A DNA stretch of 64,000 bases from Hyphomonas atlantica corrig. (GCF_000682715.1 NZ_AWFH01000001.1:558001-622000); one strand, 5' to 3'; positions 27,736 to 35,211 are shown, counted from the stretch's first letter. Notes: a model not told the origin generated them from the sequence alone. A program made the numbers and translations.

Positions 27736-27963
27736 TTACTTGCCAGACGGCAGCAATAGGACGCGGGATGCTCTTCGACACTGAAGCCGGCCGCATTTGT
27801 TCCAGGCACAGGAACAAACCTGACTGAGCGCCACGATCACCATAGACAACACCGCGCTTACCTTACCGATCCCAATGAGTCGGAACAGCACTTTCAGGTT
27901 TGCAGAAAGACCTTGATTGGCACAAGGAGCATCAATTATCAGGCGGGGCATATTGGAACTCAT
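27736..27963 (-). CDS. Doubtful small ORF under a minus-strand EcfG promoter
   Basis: A 75-residue frame (from ATG 27963, or 71 from ATG 27951) contains one hydrophobic stretch GKVSAVLSMVIVALSQVC and an Arg-rich end. I do not recognise it. Its support is positional: an exact EcfG promoter on this strand ends nine bases upstream of the first ATG. That leaves a leader of only a few bases, or about 15 to the second ATG, and there is no clear ribosome site. The transcript may instead be a non-coding stress RNA. Confidence 0.3.
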   Translation of the reverse strand: MSSNMPRLIIDAPCANQGLSANLKVLFRLIGIGKVSAVLSMVIVALSQVCSCAWNKCGRLQCRRASRVLLLPSGK

Positions 27964-27971
27964 ACCCTTCA

Positions 27972-27996
27972 AACGCCGCCCTTCGCTGACGGTTCC
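27972..27996 (-). promoter_or_regulatory. EcfG promoter, minus strand
   Basis: Minus-strand GGAAC-N16-CGTT, an exact consensus match. It is divergent from the exact match at 28011 with only 14 bases between their -35 elements. It reads toward the doubtful ORF at 27736-27963. Confidence 0.7.
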
Positions 27997-28010
27997 CATC
28001 TCAGCTCGAC

Positions 28011-28035
28011 GGAACATGCGATCAACTACTGCGTT
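28011..28035 (+). promoter_or_regulatory. EcfG promoter of the acidic lipoprotein gene
   Basis: GGAAC-N16-CGTT, an exact match, 29 bases before the ATG at 28065. Confidence 0.8.
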
Positions 28036-28064
28036 GAACCCTCAGCTACCGAGGACGAAGAAAT

Positions 28065-28328
28065 ATGAGAAACTCCATTTTTGCCGCCGCTGCTCTATCA
28101 GCAAGCATGTTAAGTGCATGTAATTACGATAGCCAATCACATGGTGTGGAAACACCAGACGCAGAGGTATCGAACCCAGTTGAGGAAGAAATGCAAGAGA
28201 CAGGCGAAAGCCTGCGGGACGCTGCAGATAATGCAGCCGAGGAGATCGAAGCAGCCAGCGAAGAAGCTGAGAATGCGGTCAACGAGGCTGGTGAATCGAT
28301 GACTGAATCTACCGATATTCCACAATAG
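28065..28328 (+). CDS. Small acidic lipoprotein of the stress regulon
   Basis: The 87-residue protein has a lipoprotein signal ALSASMLSAC (Cys at 19). A very acidic helical tail follows, with heptad-like repeats rich in Glu, Ala and Asp (AADNAAEEIEAASEEAENAV). I do not recognise a family beyond entericidin-like or coiled-coil lipoproteins. An exact EcfG promoter is upstream and a hairpin terminator is downstream. Confidence 0.8.
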   Translation: MRNSIFAAAALSASMLSACNYDSQSHGVETPDAEVSNPVEEEMQETGESLRDAADNAAEEIEAASEEAENAVNEAGESMTESTDIPQ

Positions 28329-28351
28329 TTTCGAACTACCGCCAAAATCGA

Positions 28352-28372
28352 AGCCCGGACATGGTCCGGGCT
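28352..28372. terminator. Hairpin between convergent lipoprotein and kinase genes
   Basis: AGCCCGGAC pairs perfectly with GTCCGGGCT around a 3-base loop. The T run after it on the plus strand is interrupted (CTCTTT), so it may act weakly or in both directions. Confidence 0.6.
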
Positions 28373-28385
28373 CTTTGCTAAGATC

Positions 28386-30080
28386 TCAAAGGTCCATCAC
28401 CAAGCGGTGAGAACATCCTTGACCTGGTTTGGCTTCCGTCGTGAACTCCGCCGAAAGCTGTCTCGCAAAAGCAACCATCAGCTTTGACCCAAGACCAGAG
28501 CTCCCATCCTTCACCTCATATCCGAGCCCTGTATCCCTTATCTCAAGAGTAACAGTTTCGGAATCAGCGGTCAGATTTACTGCAACTTCGCCGCCATCTT
28601 CCTCAAATGCATACTTCATCGCATTTGTGACCGCCTCGACAATGAACAAAGCCATCGGAATTGCATCATCTGCGTCACGCTGAATATCATCATAGGTCTG
28701 AACAAGATTGATACCAGATTCGGTCATTCCCAACGCATCCGAAAGATGGTTCAGCAGCCCGGTCAAGAATGGGCGCATGTCAACGCTCTCCAGTCGCTCG
28801 TTCTGGTAAAGTGTCTGATGCACAATTGCCAAGGCATCGATTCTATGTCGCGTTGCGGAAATAGCTTCTTTGGCTTGCGGATCTTTTAGCTGGCGCCCTT
28901 GAAGGTTCAAGAAACTCGTTACGATCTGGAGGTTGTTTTTCACCCGATGGTGAATCTCTTTCACCGCTGCATCGCGGGTCGCAATCGCTTCTTTCAGATC
29001 CCGGTCCCGGTGATCGATATCCTGCGCCATCACTTCCATCGCGCGGGCCAGGCTTCGGATTTCAGAGGGCGCATCAGAGAACGAGTTGCCCGCTTTGAAC
29101 TGATATCTACCCGCACCGTATATACGGACCGTGCGCGTCAGTCTGGAAATCCAGCGAAGTACAAGCCCGTCAATCGCCAGCCACGCCGACAAGAGCGTTA
29201 CGGCAAAGGCGAGAAGGGGCAAACCGAAGGATGTTGCAGGGCGTACAAAAAGGTCATTCCATAAGCCATATGACGGTCTCGCTATCACCGCGTAGATGTT
29301 CGAGTCTCCGACGGGTCGAAGGGCTACGTCAACGGTGCTTACGTCAGTCTCGTCCGCCCGGAACAATTGTGCATCGCGAGTTTCGTTCACCGCTTCGATC
29401 CATTCTTCCGGAATGGACGTAATGGGCGTATCTCCGAACACACGTCCTGTTTCGTCGGCAATCGCGAGCGAAACGGATTCTGGCAAATACCCCGTGCGGA
29501 CAAGGTTTGCCAGATCGACTGCACCCAGCGCAAATGTGTTTATTCCAGTGAACTCGCCCGTTTCGTTTTCGACGCGCTTGTTCAAGGCGAACAACCATTC
29601 TTCACTTGCGGATCCAAAGAAGGCATCACTTCGCGCAAAAGAATCTCCGCCAGAGCGGAGACGATCATGCAAGACCTGATTCTCACGACTTAGTTTGGGA
29701 GAACCGACGGCGGCGCAGATCACGTCACTCTTTTCGTCGAATGCGACAACATTCGTGAGAGACGGAATATACTCGATCAGCTCGTTATACACCCCACTAC
29801 ATTCTCCGGCTGATAGCCGCGGCTCGTAGAGAGATAGCAACAACTCCGCCTGCTGAAGCGATTGATTCACGCCATCAATTGCTGCGCCAGCCACGATCAC
29901 CAGGTTCTGAGCCTGGCTCTCCCGTACGTCGCTGGCGTCGATGTAGGCTTTAAAGGCGGACAAGAGCAGGACAGGCGTTAGCGCCGCGGCAAGCGTCAGG
30001 ACGAGCTTGTTCCGGAGCGGCGCTGCACTTGGGGGTGCGCTATCTGACTCTATTACTTCTTGATCATCCGACACCGGCAA
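28386..30080 (-). CDS. HisKA_2-family sensor histidine kinase of the general stress response
   Basis: The 564-residue protein has a membrane helix at about 27-45 and a ~230-residue periplasmic sensor. A second helix with HAMP-like linker follows, then the HisKA_2 box IHHRVKNNLQIVTSFLNLQG and an ATPase domain with DTGLGYEV and GLGSKLM. HisKA_2 kinases of this kind (PhyK/PhyP/PakF types) control PhyR. It is the third gene of nepR-ecfG-kinase and overlaps ecfG by 17 bases, starting at TTG 30080 or GTG 30074. It probably phosphorylates, or dephosphorylates, the divergent PhyR. Confidence 0.87.
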   Translation of the reverse strand: MPVSDDQEVIESDSAPPSAAPLRNKLVLTLAAALTPVLLLSAFKAYIDASDVRESQAQNLVIVAGAAIDGVNQSLQQAELLLSLYEPRLSAGECSGVYNELIEYIPSLTNVVAFDEKSDVICAAVGSPKLSRENQVLHDRLRSGGDSFARSDAFFGSASEEWLFALNKRVENETGEFTGINTFALGAVDLANLVRTGYLPESVSLAIADETGRVFGDTPITSIPEEWIEAVNETRDAQLFRADETDVSTVDVALRPVGDSNIYAVIARPSYGLWNDLFVRPATSFGLPLLAFAVTLLSAWLAIDGLVLRWISRLTRTVRIYGAGRYQFKAGNSFSDAPSEIRSLARAMEVMAQDIDHRDRDLKEAIATRDAAVKEIHHRVKNNLQIVTSFLNLQGRQLKDPQAKEAISATRHRIDALAIVHQTLYQNERLESVDMRPFLTGLLNHLSDALGMTESGINLVQTYDDIQRDADDAIPMALFIVEAVTNAMKYAFEEDGGEVAVNLTADSETVTLEIRDTGLGYEVKDGSSGLGSKLMVAFARQLSAEFTTEAKPGQGCSHRLVMDL

Positions 30081-30660
30081 TATCGTCCGCCTGCCGCATG
30101 ATGTCGTTGAATGCGTCCTCTGCCTTCATGTTGGAATCATCGCTGAAACCTGCGCCATTCGTCTCAAGGATCTCAACGATCGCCTTGCGCGCACGAGAAA
30201 CACGGCTCTTGATAGTTCCGACAGCAACACCACAAATTTCCGCAGCCTCTTCGTAAGGCAGCCCGCCCGCTCCAACGAGAATCAGCGCCTCCCGCTGGTC
30301 GATCGGCAACATGCCCAGCGCATTGCGCATGGCCAAAAGGTCTATCGAGTCTGAAGGATTGCTGTTGGAGACCAGTGTAGCTTCTGCGACTTCGGGGTCG
30401 AGCGGCGTTCGCCGCCAGGAACGGCGCTTTTCGGAATAAAACACGTTGCGAAGAATGGTGAAGGCCCACGCCTTCATGTTCGTCCCGGCCTGGAAGGATT
30501 CACGCGCATTCCACGCTTTCAGCATTGCATCCTGGGCCAAGTCGTCGGCGAGGGTTGCATCACCGCACAGGCTGCGGGCAAATGCGCGCAAGTGCGGGAT
30601 CAGCTCGGCCAGCTCGCGCTTGAATTCCGCGTCGCTCAGCTTTTCCTTATTGTCTGTCAT
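30064..30660 (-). CDS. ecfG: EcfG-type sigma factor of the general stress response (copy 1)
   Basis: The 198-residue ECF15-group sigma factor has region 2 LRAFARSLCGDATLADDLAQ then DAMLKAWN and region 4 ALILVGAGGLPYEEAAEICG and GTIKSRVSRARK. It directs RNA polymerase to GGAAC-N16/17-CGTT promoters. The ATG at 30660 starts 10 bases after the nepR stop; longer frames would run through nepR. It is paired with NepR, its anti-sigma factor, and the kinase. A paralogue is at 34404-35003. Confidence 0.92.
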   Translation of the reverse strand: MTDNKEKLSDAEFKRELAELIPHLRAFARSLCGDATLADDLAQDAMLKAWNARESFQAGTNMKAWAFTILRNVFYSEKRRSWRRTPLDPEVAEATLVSNSNPSDSIDLLAMRNALGMLPIDQREALILVGAGGLPYEEAAEICGVAVGTIKSRVSRARKAIVEILETNGAGFSDDSNMKAEDAFNDIMRQADDIAGVG

Positions 30661-30670
30661 GGCCGCCCCC

Positions 30671-30883
30671 TCAGGATTTGTCTGAGGTTGAAGATGGGCG
30701 AGCCTTGTCAGCTTCTTCGAGAAGCCGAAGAAACTCGTCCGGAACATCTTCTTGCGCAACTTCGTCGTACACGCGCCGCAATTGTTCACCAATGCGCTGC
30801 GTCCGCCTCTTGCTTCCGAGGTCGGATTTGACGGCGTTTGTGCGTCCGGTCTTGTCCATTCCGTCTAAACTATCCTGATTCAC
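30671..30883 (-). CDS. nepR: NepR anti-sigma factor (copy 1)
   Basis: The 70-residue protein has the NepR core IGEQLRRVYDEVAQEDVPDE followed by FLRLLEEAD, two helices that hold EcfG. Phosphorylated PhyR competes for it. It starts at GTG 30883 or ATG 30859, and an EcfG-like promoter lies 35 bases upstream, so the operon is autoregulated. It heads nepR-ecfG-kinase and is divergent from phyR, the standard alphaproteobacterial layout. Confidence 0.9.
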   Translation of the reverse strand: MNQDSLDGMDKTGRTNAVKSDLGSKRRTQRIGEQLRRVYDEVAQEDVPDEFLRLLEEADKARPSSTSDKS

Positions 30884-30917
30884 GATCCAAATACCTACTA
30901 TATGAGTCTAATCCATA

Positions 30918-30942
30918 AACCTACAGGCAGCGTAAAAGTTCC
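30918..30942 (-). promoter_or_regulatory. EcfG promoter of nepR-ecfG-kinase
   Basis: Minus-strand GGAAC-N16-GGTT, one base from consensus; it gives positive feedback by EcfG. Confidence 0.75.
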
Positions 30943-31024
30943 AACAAAGTGCAGTTTTTTGCACTATGGTGGAACCTAGACGGGTTTCAGGAATTATTAA
31001 TGCGGTCCCAGAAGAGAGGTTCCC

Positions 31025-31816
31025 ATGAGTTTGGTACAATCCTTCGCCCCCCATTTGCCGTTTCTTCGGCGATACGCGCGGGCACTAACCGGCAGTCAAG
31101 ATAGCGGCGACGCTTACATTCGCGCATCCCTGCAGGCACTCGTCGAAAATCCTGATATTGTTGAGGATTCTGAAGATCCGAGACTTTCCCTGTATCGTTT
31201 CTTCCATGTTATCTGGGGAACGACAGGCGCACAATTGGAAGGCAAAGCTGCTGCGTCCAGTGACCCGGCGGACACACGCCTTCAATCGCTAGCCCCAATT
31301 CAGCGTCAGGCTTTCCTGCTGACAGCACTCGAAGGCTTTTCTGCCTCCGAAGCGGCCTACATTCTCGGAATTTCCGATGATGAGCAGCGCATGCTTGAAC
31401 AAGACGCGCAAAAAGAGATCGAAAGCGAACTGGCCACGAAGGTCCTCATCATCGAGGATGAGCCGATCATTGCGGCAGACCTAGAAAGCCTTGTCGAAGA
31501 TCTCGGTCACACCGTCACCGGCATTGCCACGACCCACCGTGAGGCGCTTTCTCTCTTCGGCGCCGACCTGCCTGGGCTCGTGCTTTGCGACATCCAATTG
31601 GCCGATGGGTCCTCAGGCATTGATGCGGCCCACGATATTCTTGCCGACCACGATGTTCCAATCATCTTCATTACAGCCTTCCCCGAGCGACTGCTCACCG
31701 GCGAACGTCCAGAACCAACCTATCTGATTCCAAAGCCGTTCCAGGAGAATACTGTGAAGGCCGCGATCGGCCAGGCGCTCTTTTTCCATCCTGCACACAA
31801 CAAGGTGGATGCTTGA
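31025..31816 (+). CDS. phyR: PhyR response regulator (anti-anti-sigma) of the general stress response
   Basis: The 263-residue protein has an ECF-sigma-like N-terminal half (sigma2-like about 10-80, sigma4-like about 85-135 with FSASEAAYILGISDD). The receiver domain follows with VLIIEDEPII, phospho-Asp in LVLCDIQLADG, Thr in FITAF and Lys in PKPFQ. It is divergent from nepR. AGAGAGG lies just before the ATG. A second PhyR-like protein is at the left edge of the window. No good EcfG promoter is seen before it: a GGAAC at 30971 lacks the CGTT. Confidence 0.92.
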   Translation: MSLVQSFAPHLPFLRRYARALTGSQDSGDAYIRASLQALVENPDIVEDSEDPRLSLYRFFHVIWGTTGAQLEGKAAASSDPADTRLQSLAPIQRQAFLLTALEGFSASEAAYILGISDDEQRMLEQDAQKEIESELATKVLIIEDEPIIAADLESLVEDLGHTVTGIATTHREALSLFGADLPGLVLCDIQLADGSSGIDAAHDILADHDVPIIFITAFPERLLTGERPEPTYLIPKPFQENTVKAAIGQALFFHPAHNKVDA

Positions 31817-31837
31817 TCCCAACATCTGGCGATCAAC

Positions 31838-31876
31838 AAAAGGCCGCTCCCGACAAGTCTGGAGCGGCCTTTTTTG
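31838..31876. terminator. Bidirectional terminator between phyR and the 47-residue gene
   Basis: AAAAGGCCGCTCC and GGAGCGGCCTTTTTT form a strong stem with A and T tracts on the two sides. It can serve phyR on the plus strand and the small gene on the minus strand. Confidence 0.85.
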
Positions 31877-31894
31877 TATGTGATTGGAGATCGT

Positions 31895-32038
31895 CTAGGC
31901 CGTAATAGCGAAGGCGAGCAACATTCCGATAAGAGCGATCACGATGCCAATCGCCATAACATTCAACAGGCCTGTTCGGCGGCGGCCCTGACGGGCTTCT
32001 GTTGTTGATACTTCTTTTTCTTTGTGAGTAGTTTGCAT
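31895..32038 (-). CDS. Small membrane protein, 47 residues
   Basis: The frame reads MQTTHKEKEVSTTEARQGRR, then a helix NVMAIGIVIALIGMLLAFAI. A charged N-terminus and a single C-terminal membrane helix suggest a tail-anchored inner-membrane peptide. GGAGAA precedes the ATG. It lies 57 bases after the Crp/Fnr gene on the same strand and before a terminator, so it is probably the second gene of that EcfG-driven unit. I know no named family. Confidence 0.7.
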   Translation of the reverse strand: MQTTHKEKEVSTTEARQGRRRTGLLNVMAIGIVIALIGMLLAFAITA

Positions 32039-32095
32039 CTTATTCTCCAGTAATTGAAATCGGGACTATTGGCGTCGAGCAGGGCTTTTGAATCT

Positions 32096-32878
32096 TCAGC
32101 GGACGACACCATTCTCCATTCGAGCTCCATTCAGCGCGCGTTCCGCCAGCTCAGGTTGAGCTACAAAATCCAGCTTCCGCATGTGCAGATAGTCTGTATC
32201 GAACTGCGACAGGGCGGTGAGGCGATCCCGGTCCAGAATCGTTATTTGTCCCCGCGATTCATCGATCAGCCCCGCGCGGCGGAGCGCAGACATGGTTCGA
32301 GATACATGCACAGGTGTCAGTCCCAGCGCATCTGCCATGTCCGTGCGCGTAAGGGGCATCGGCAAGTGAACTTCAGAACCGCCCATCGCCGCATGCATGC
32401 GCCGCTGTAGCTCCAGCAGAAGATGCGCAATGCGTTCTTTGGCTGATCGGCGACCGATGCGGACAATCTGCTCCCTGAGGATCGACTCCTCCTGGACCGA
32501 CGCCCACCAGAAAGCGGATGCTATATCCGCATTGCTTCTCAGACAGTGAATAAATTGCTCTGCGCTTACGGCCTGCACCGCCATCCGAGTCAAGGCAGTC
32601 ACGGAATGATCGGCTTCCACACCCGCCACAACCTGCAAGTCAAAGACATCTCCAGGCAGCATGAAGTTGACAATTTGCCGGCGACCGTCGTCCAGGGTTC
32701 GGTACCGGATCGCCCAGCCATCTTTCACGAAGTACATGTTGCGGGGTTTCTCCCCCACGCGAATGATGTCCTCATTCGCGTGGAAGACGCGCGACCGTAG
32801 ATCAAGATGGTCAAACCGCTCCCACACATCAGGCGGGAGGGTAACATACCGGGACAATCTGTTTCTGAAAGCATCCAT
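32096..32878 (-). CDS. Crp/Fnr-family transcriptional regulator
   Basis: The 260-residue protein has a cyclic-nucleotide-binding-like beta-roll (MYFVKDGWAIRYRTLDDGRR, FMLPGDVFDLQ), a long dimer helix and a Crp-type winged helix LTRTDMADALGLTPVHVSRT. No N-terminal cysteine cluster for an Fe-S centre is present. An exact EcfG promoter ends 8 bases before the ATG, so the transcript may be nearly leaderless. It would then make a secondary regulator in the stress response. The following 47-residue gene is likely co-transcribed. Confidence 0.87.
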   Translation of the reverse strand: MDAFRNRLSRYVTLPPDVWERFDHLDLRSRVFHANEDIIRVGEKPRNMYFVKDGWAIRYRTLDDGRRQIVNFMLPGDVFDLQVVAGVEADHSVTALTRMAVQAVSAEQFIHCLRSNADIASAFWWASVQEESILREQIVRIGRRSAKERIAHLLLELQRRMHAAMGGSEVHLPMPLTRTDMADALGLTPVHVSRTMSALRRAGLIDESRGQITILDRDRLTALSQFDTDYLHMRKLDFVAQPELAERALNGARMENGVVR

Positions 32879-32886
32879 GTGATCAG

Positions 32887-32911
32887 AACGTAGATGTGGT
32901 GTAATTGTTCC
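32887..32911 (-). promoter_or_regulatory. EcfG promoter of the Crp/Fnr gene
   Basis: Minus-strand GGAAC-N16-CGTT, an exact match. The start codon begins only 8 bases after the -10 element. It is divergent from the promoter at 32937 with 25 bases between. Confidence 0.78.
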
Positions 32912-32936
32912 TCTTCACAAAACTGATCCAGTTGGA

Positions 32937-32961
32937 GGAACAAACTCGGCGTCTGGTCGTT
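32937..32961 (+). promoter_or_regulatory. EcfG promoter of the DUF883-holin-like operon
   Basis: GGAAC-N16-CGTT, an exact match, 32 bases before the GTG at 32994. Confidence 0.8.
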
Positions 32962-32993
32962 TGTATTATGTATCCCAATACAGGAGATTAATC

Positions 32994-33293
32994 GTGAATA
33001 CCAAGACGGCGAGTACGCTCAAAGCTGGAACCGAAAATGACTACGCAGCCCTGAAAGACGACATCGCGATGCTGCGCAGTGACCTCAAAAATGTCATGGA
33101 GGACGTCCGTGGACTTGCAAAAGTCAAAGCTCAAGCAGGAGTGGAGAAAGGCACGGAGTTTGCCGAGAAGGCATCTGGACAATTCAAGGAGACACGGGGC
33201 GAAGTTGAAGCTGAAATTCGCAAGAACCCGTTTGCTGCTGTTGGAATCGCCTTCGGTGCTGGACTGATCCTCGCGATGATGCGAGGCAAATAA
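32994..33293 (+). CDS. DUF883 (ElaB/YqjD-like) membrane-anchored protein
   Basis: The protein is about 99 residues: a helical, charged N-terminal ~70 residues (YAALKDDIAMLRSDLKNVME) and a C-terminal anchor RKNPFAAVGIAFGAGLILAM, typical of ElaB/YqjD proteins that tether ribosomes or other partners to the membrane in stationary phase. The start is GTG, 7 bases after AGGAGA. An upstream TTG would overlap the promoter -10. It is first of three co-directional genes. Confidence 0.85.
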   Translation: MNTKTASTLKAGTENDYAALKDDIAMLRSDLKNVMEDVRGLAKVKAQAGVEKGTEFAEKASGQFKETRGEVEAEIRKNPFAAVGIAFGAGLILAMMRGK

Positions 33294-33296
33294 TCT

Positions 33297-33695
33297 ATGG
33301 ATGCGACCAAGCTCAGGCTGTTCGCGGCAGTCGCCGGAATCGTCAGCGGTTTCGGCGGCATGCTTGCACTTTCCGTTGCAGGCGTGCTCGCCTTATCTTC
33401 CGTCATCGGACTGATCGCGGCTTGCTTTACGGTCGCGGCCCTTCTGATCGGCATAGCCGCCCTCATGCTATATATCTTTCTCCTGCCATACCGGAAATCC
33501 TCCGAGGAGATTGATGATCTGGAAGAGACGACAGCGAACGCCCTGGCAGATCTTCCATTCGACACCTTGAAGTCACTCGTTCAAAAATATCCCGTATCTG
33601 TGTCGGCTGGCGCAATGTTGCTTGGGTACACCCTCGTGAGGGATCCCAAAACAGCGACTCGGCATGCGCAACGACTTCTGCTCGGATTGCTATAG
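33297..33695 (+). CDS. Holin-like (YqjE-type) membrane protein
   Basis: The 132-residue protein has two long hydrophobic helices (about 8-35 and 38-65) and a basic C-terminus. In enterobacteria YqjE follows YqjD (DUF883), and the same order is seen here three bases apart, so a joint envelope function under stress is likely. No lysis genes are nearby, hence this is not a phage holin. Confidence 0.75.
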   Translation: MDATKLRLFAAVAGIVSGFGGMLALSVAGVLALSSVIGLIAACFTVAALLIGIAALMLYIFLLPYRKSSEEIDDLEETTANALADLPFDTLKSLVQKYPVSVSAGAMLLGYTLVRDPKTATRHAQRLLLGLL

Positions 33696-33750
33696 AAGAT
33701 CGCTCCCATAAATCTCAGACAAGCTGCCGAATTCTTCCTATATTGGAGAG

Positions 33751-34398
33751 ATGAGATCATTCTTCCTCATAGCTTCTGCCGTTGGCGCAGGCTTGGCATT
33801 CGGACGCCGCTACCTTGAAAAAGGAGTGTCGTCGCAGAAAAATCAGGCAATCGAAGCTGCCGCAATCGAAACACGCCGACGCATCAAGCGTCATGCTGAC
33901 GACTTCCTGAAGAGGAGCTTTCGGGCATTCGCAATTGCCACAGGTATCAAGCTCACGCTGCTGATCGCACTGTGGGGGCTCGCGCACTATGGAGCGCTGG
34001 AGCGTCAGCACTTTGTCTTGAGCGTCTCGGTCGTGCTCGGGCTGTTCCTTATCAGGGACATCTGGGTGTCGTGGCCGTTTGTTCGTCTGGGCCTTACGGA
34101 GTTAGCGCGCTATGGATGGCGACCCAAGCTGGCCTTGAGCGAGGTTGTCGCGGGACATGTATTTCAGCAGGTACTGACTGAAGCCCAAGCCGCGCCCGCG
34201 ACTCGCACTTCGAAAATCATGCTGATGCTGGCGGGGCAATCGCGAGAAGGTCTGGAGCAGGATATTGCAAGCTCAGTCGCCGCAATTGCGCGGAATACTA
34301 CCTGGTCGGATTTGCGTCCGTTCCTGATTTCGGCCGGCATAAAGACCGGGGCGCTCATGGCACTTTATTCGGTCAGCGTCTTCTTGCTACTCGCTTGA
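33751..34398 (+). CDS. Membrane protein of unknown function in the stress operon
   Basis: The 215-residue protein has an N-terminal helix, a basic stretch ETRRRIKRHADDFLKRSF, two central helices and a C-terminal helix (GALMALYSVSVFLLLA). I do not recognise a family. It follows the DUF883 and holin-like genes by 55 bases without a visible promoter, so it is probably read with them. It ends 5 bases from the convergent second ecfG. Confidence 0.65.
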   Translation: MRSFFLIASAVGAGLAFGRRYLEKGVSSQKNQAIEAAAIETRRRIKRHADDFLKRSFRAFAIATGIKLTLLIALWGLAHYGALERQHFVLSVSVVLGLFLIRDIWVSWPFVRLGLTELARYGWRPKLALSEVVAGHVFQQVLTEAQAAPATRTSKIMLMLAGQSREGLEQDIASSVAAIARNTTWSDLRPFLISAGIKTGALMALYSVSVFLLLA

Positions 34399-34403
34399 GC
34401 TCA

Positions 34404-35003
34404 CTAGGCCGCACGAGCCATCAGGCCTTCAGCATACATTACCAACCCGTTGAGCGTCGAGCGATCCATATCATCTTGGCCCCCATCATTGGAAATGACC
34501 GGTATGAGACCATTGAGACCGTCCATCAGTACAGCACGAGCTCTGTTCACCCGGCTTTTGATCGTGCCCGGGGAACAATTCATTATCGCGCCGGCTTCCT
34601 CATAGGTGAGACCAGCCGCGAGAACCAGAATGACGGCATCCCGCTGCTTCAGCGGTAGCGCGTAGATAGCCTGAATTGCATGAGACGCTTCGCTTTGAAG
34701 TTCGGCAGACGTGTAGTCCACGAGCGTCTCTTCCAGGAATTCAGACTCCACGTCCACATTCCGCCACGCACGGCGACAATGCTGAAGGTATTCATTTCTG
34801 ACGATCCGCAGGATCCAGGGCCTCATCTGCGCAGTGCGGTCGAACGTATCCGCAGCGCTCCACGCCTTTAGACAGGCCGATTGTACAATGTCATCGGCAA
34901 GCGTTGCATCATTGCACAGGCTACGCGCGAAGGCTCGCATCTGCGGCAAGAGCGCTTCCAGCTCATCCACGAAAGACCAGGATTCGTTGATTGTCTCTGT
35001 CAT
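34404..35003 (-). CDS. EcfG-type sigma factor, second copy
   Basis: The 199-residue protein is clearly related to the sigma factor at 30064 (shared MRAFARSLCNDATLADDI, LTYEEAGAIMNCSPGTIKSR). It differs in region 2.4 (NEYLQHCRRAWR) and linker, so promoter choice could differ. It lies 22 bases after a second nepR on the same strand, forming a full second anti-sigma/sigma pair about 4 kb from the first. No clear EcfG promoter precedes the pair. Confidence 0.88.
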   Translation of the reverse strand: MTETINESWSFVDELEALLPQMRAFARSLCNDATLADDIVQSACLKAWSAADTFDRTAQMRPWILRIVRNEYLQHCRRAWRNVDVESEFLEETLVDYTSAELQSEASHAIQAIYALPLKQRDAVILVLAAGLTYEEAGAIMNCSPGTIKSRVNRARAVLMDGLNGLIPVISNDGGQDDMDRSTLNGLVMYAEGLMARAA

Positions 35004-35025
35004 TAGCGTAGTCCCACCCGCGCGA

Positions 35026-35211
35026 TTATTTCTTTCTGGATTTTTCCGCTTGTCGCATTGTCTCTATCAAGTGCTGCAGCCTCAGCGGCACCGGCTCTGA
35101 GAGCACATCGGAGTAGAGACCGCGCAGCTGTTGTCCGAAGACGTGAGCCGACCTGCCGCCTGGCGATAAAGGCTTGCGGTCTCGCCGACGTTTCGAAGGT
35201 TTCGAGCTCAT
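35026..35211 (-). CDS. NepR-like anti-sigma factor, second copy
   Basis: This 61-residue protein has a basic N-terminus and the NepR core FGQQLRGLYSDVLSEPVPLR followed by LQHLIETMRQAE. It diverges from copy 1 in charge (Arg/Lys-rich ends) and in the second helix. Its neighbour is the second EcfG, which it should sequester. Whether PhyR at 31025 or that at 1-747 displaces it is open. Confidence 0.82.
   Translation of the reverse strand: MSSKPSKRRRDRKPLSPGGRSAHVFGQQLRGLYSDVLSEPVPLRLQHLIETMRQAEKSRKK

Noticed and set aside
30661-30792. Longer ecfG frame starting inside nepR
   Set aside because: The extension overlaps nepR in another frame and has no sigma-factor similarity; ATG 30660 gives the standard start.
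30971-30996. Possible EcfG promoter before phyR
   Set aside because: GGAAC is present but neither a 16- nor 17-base spacer leads to CGTT (AATT or ATTA instead).
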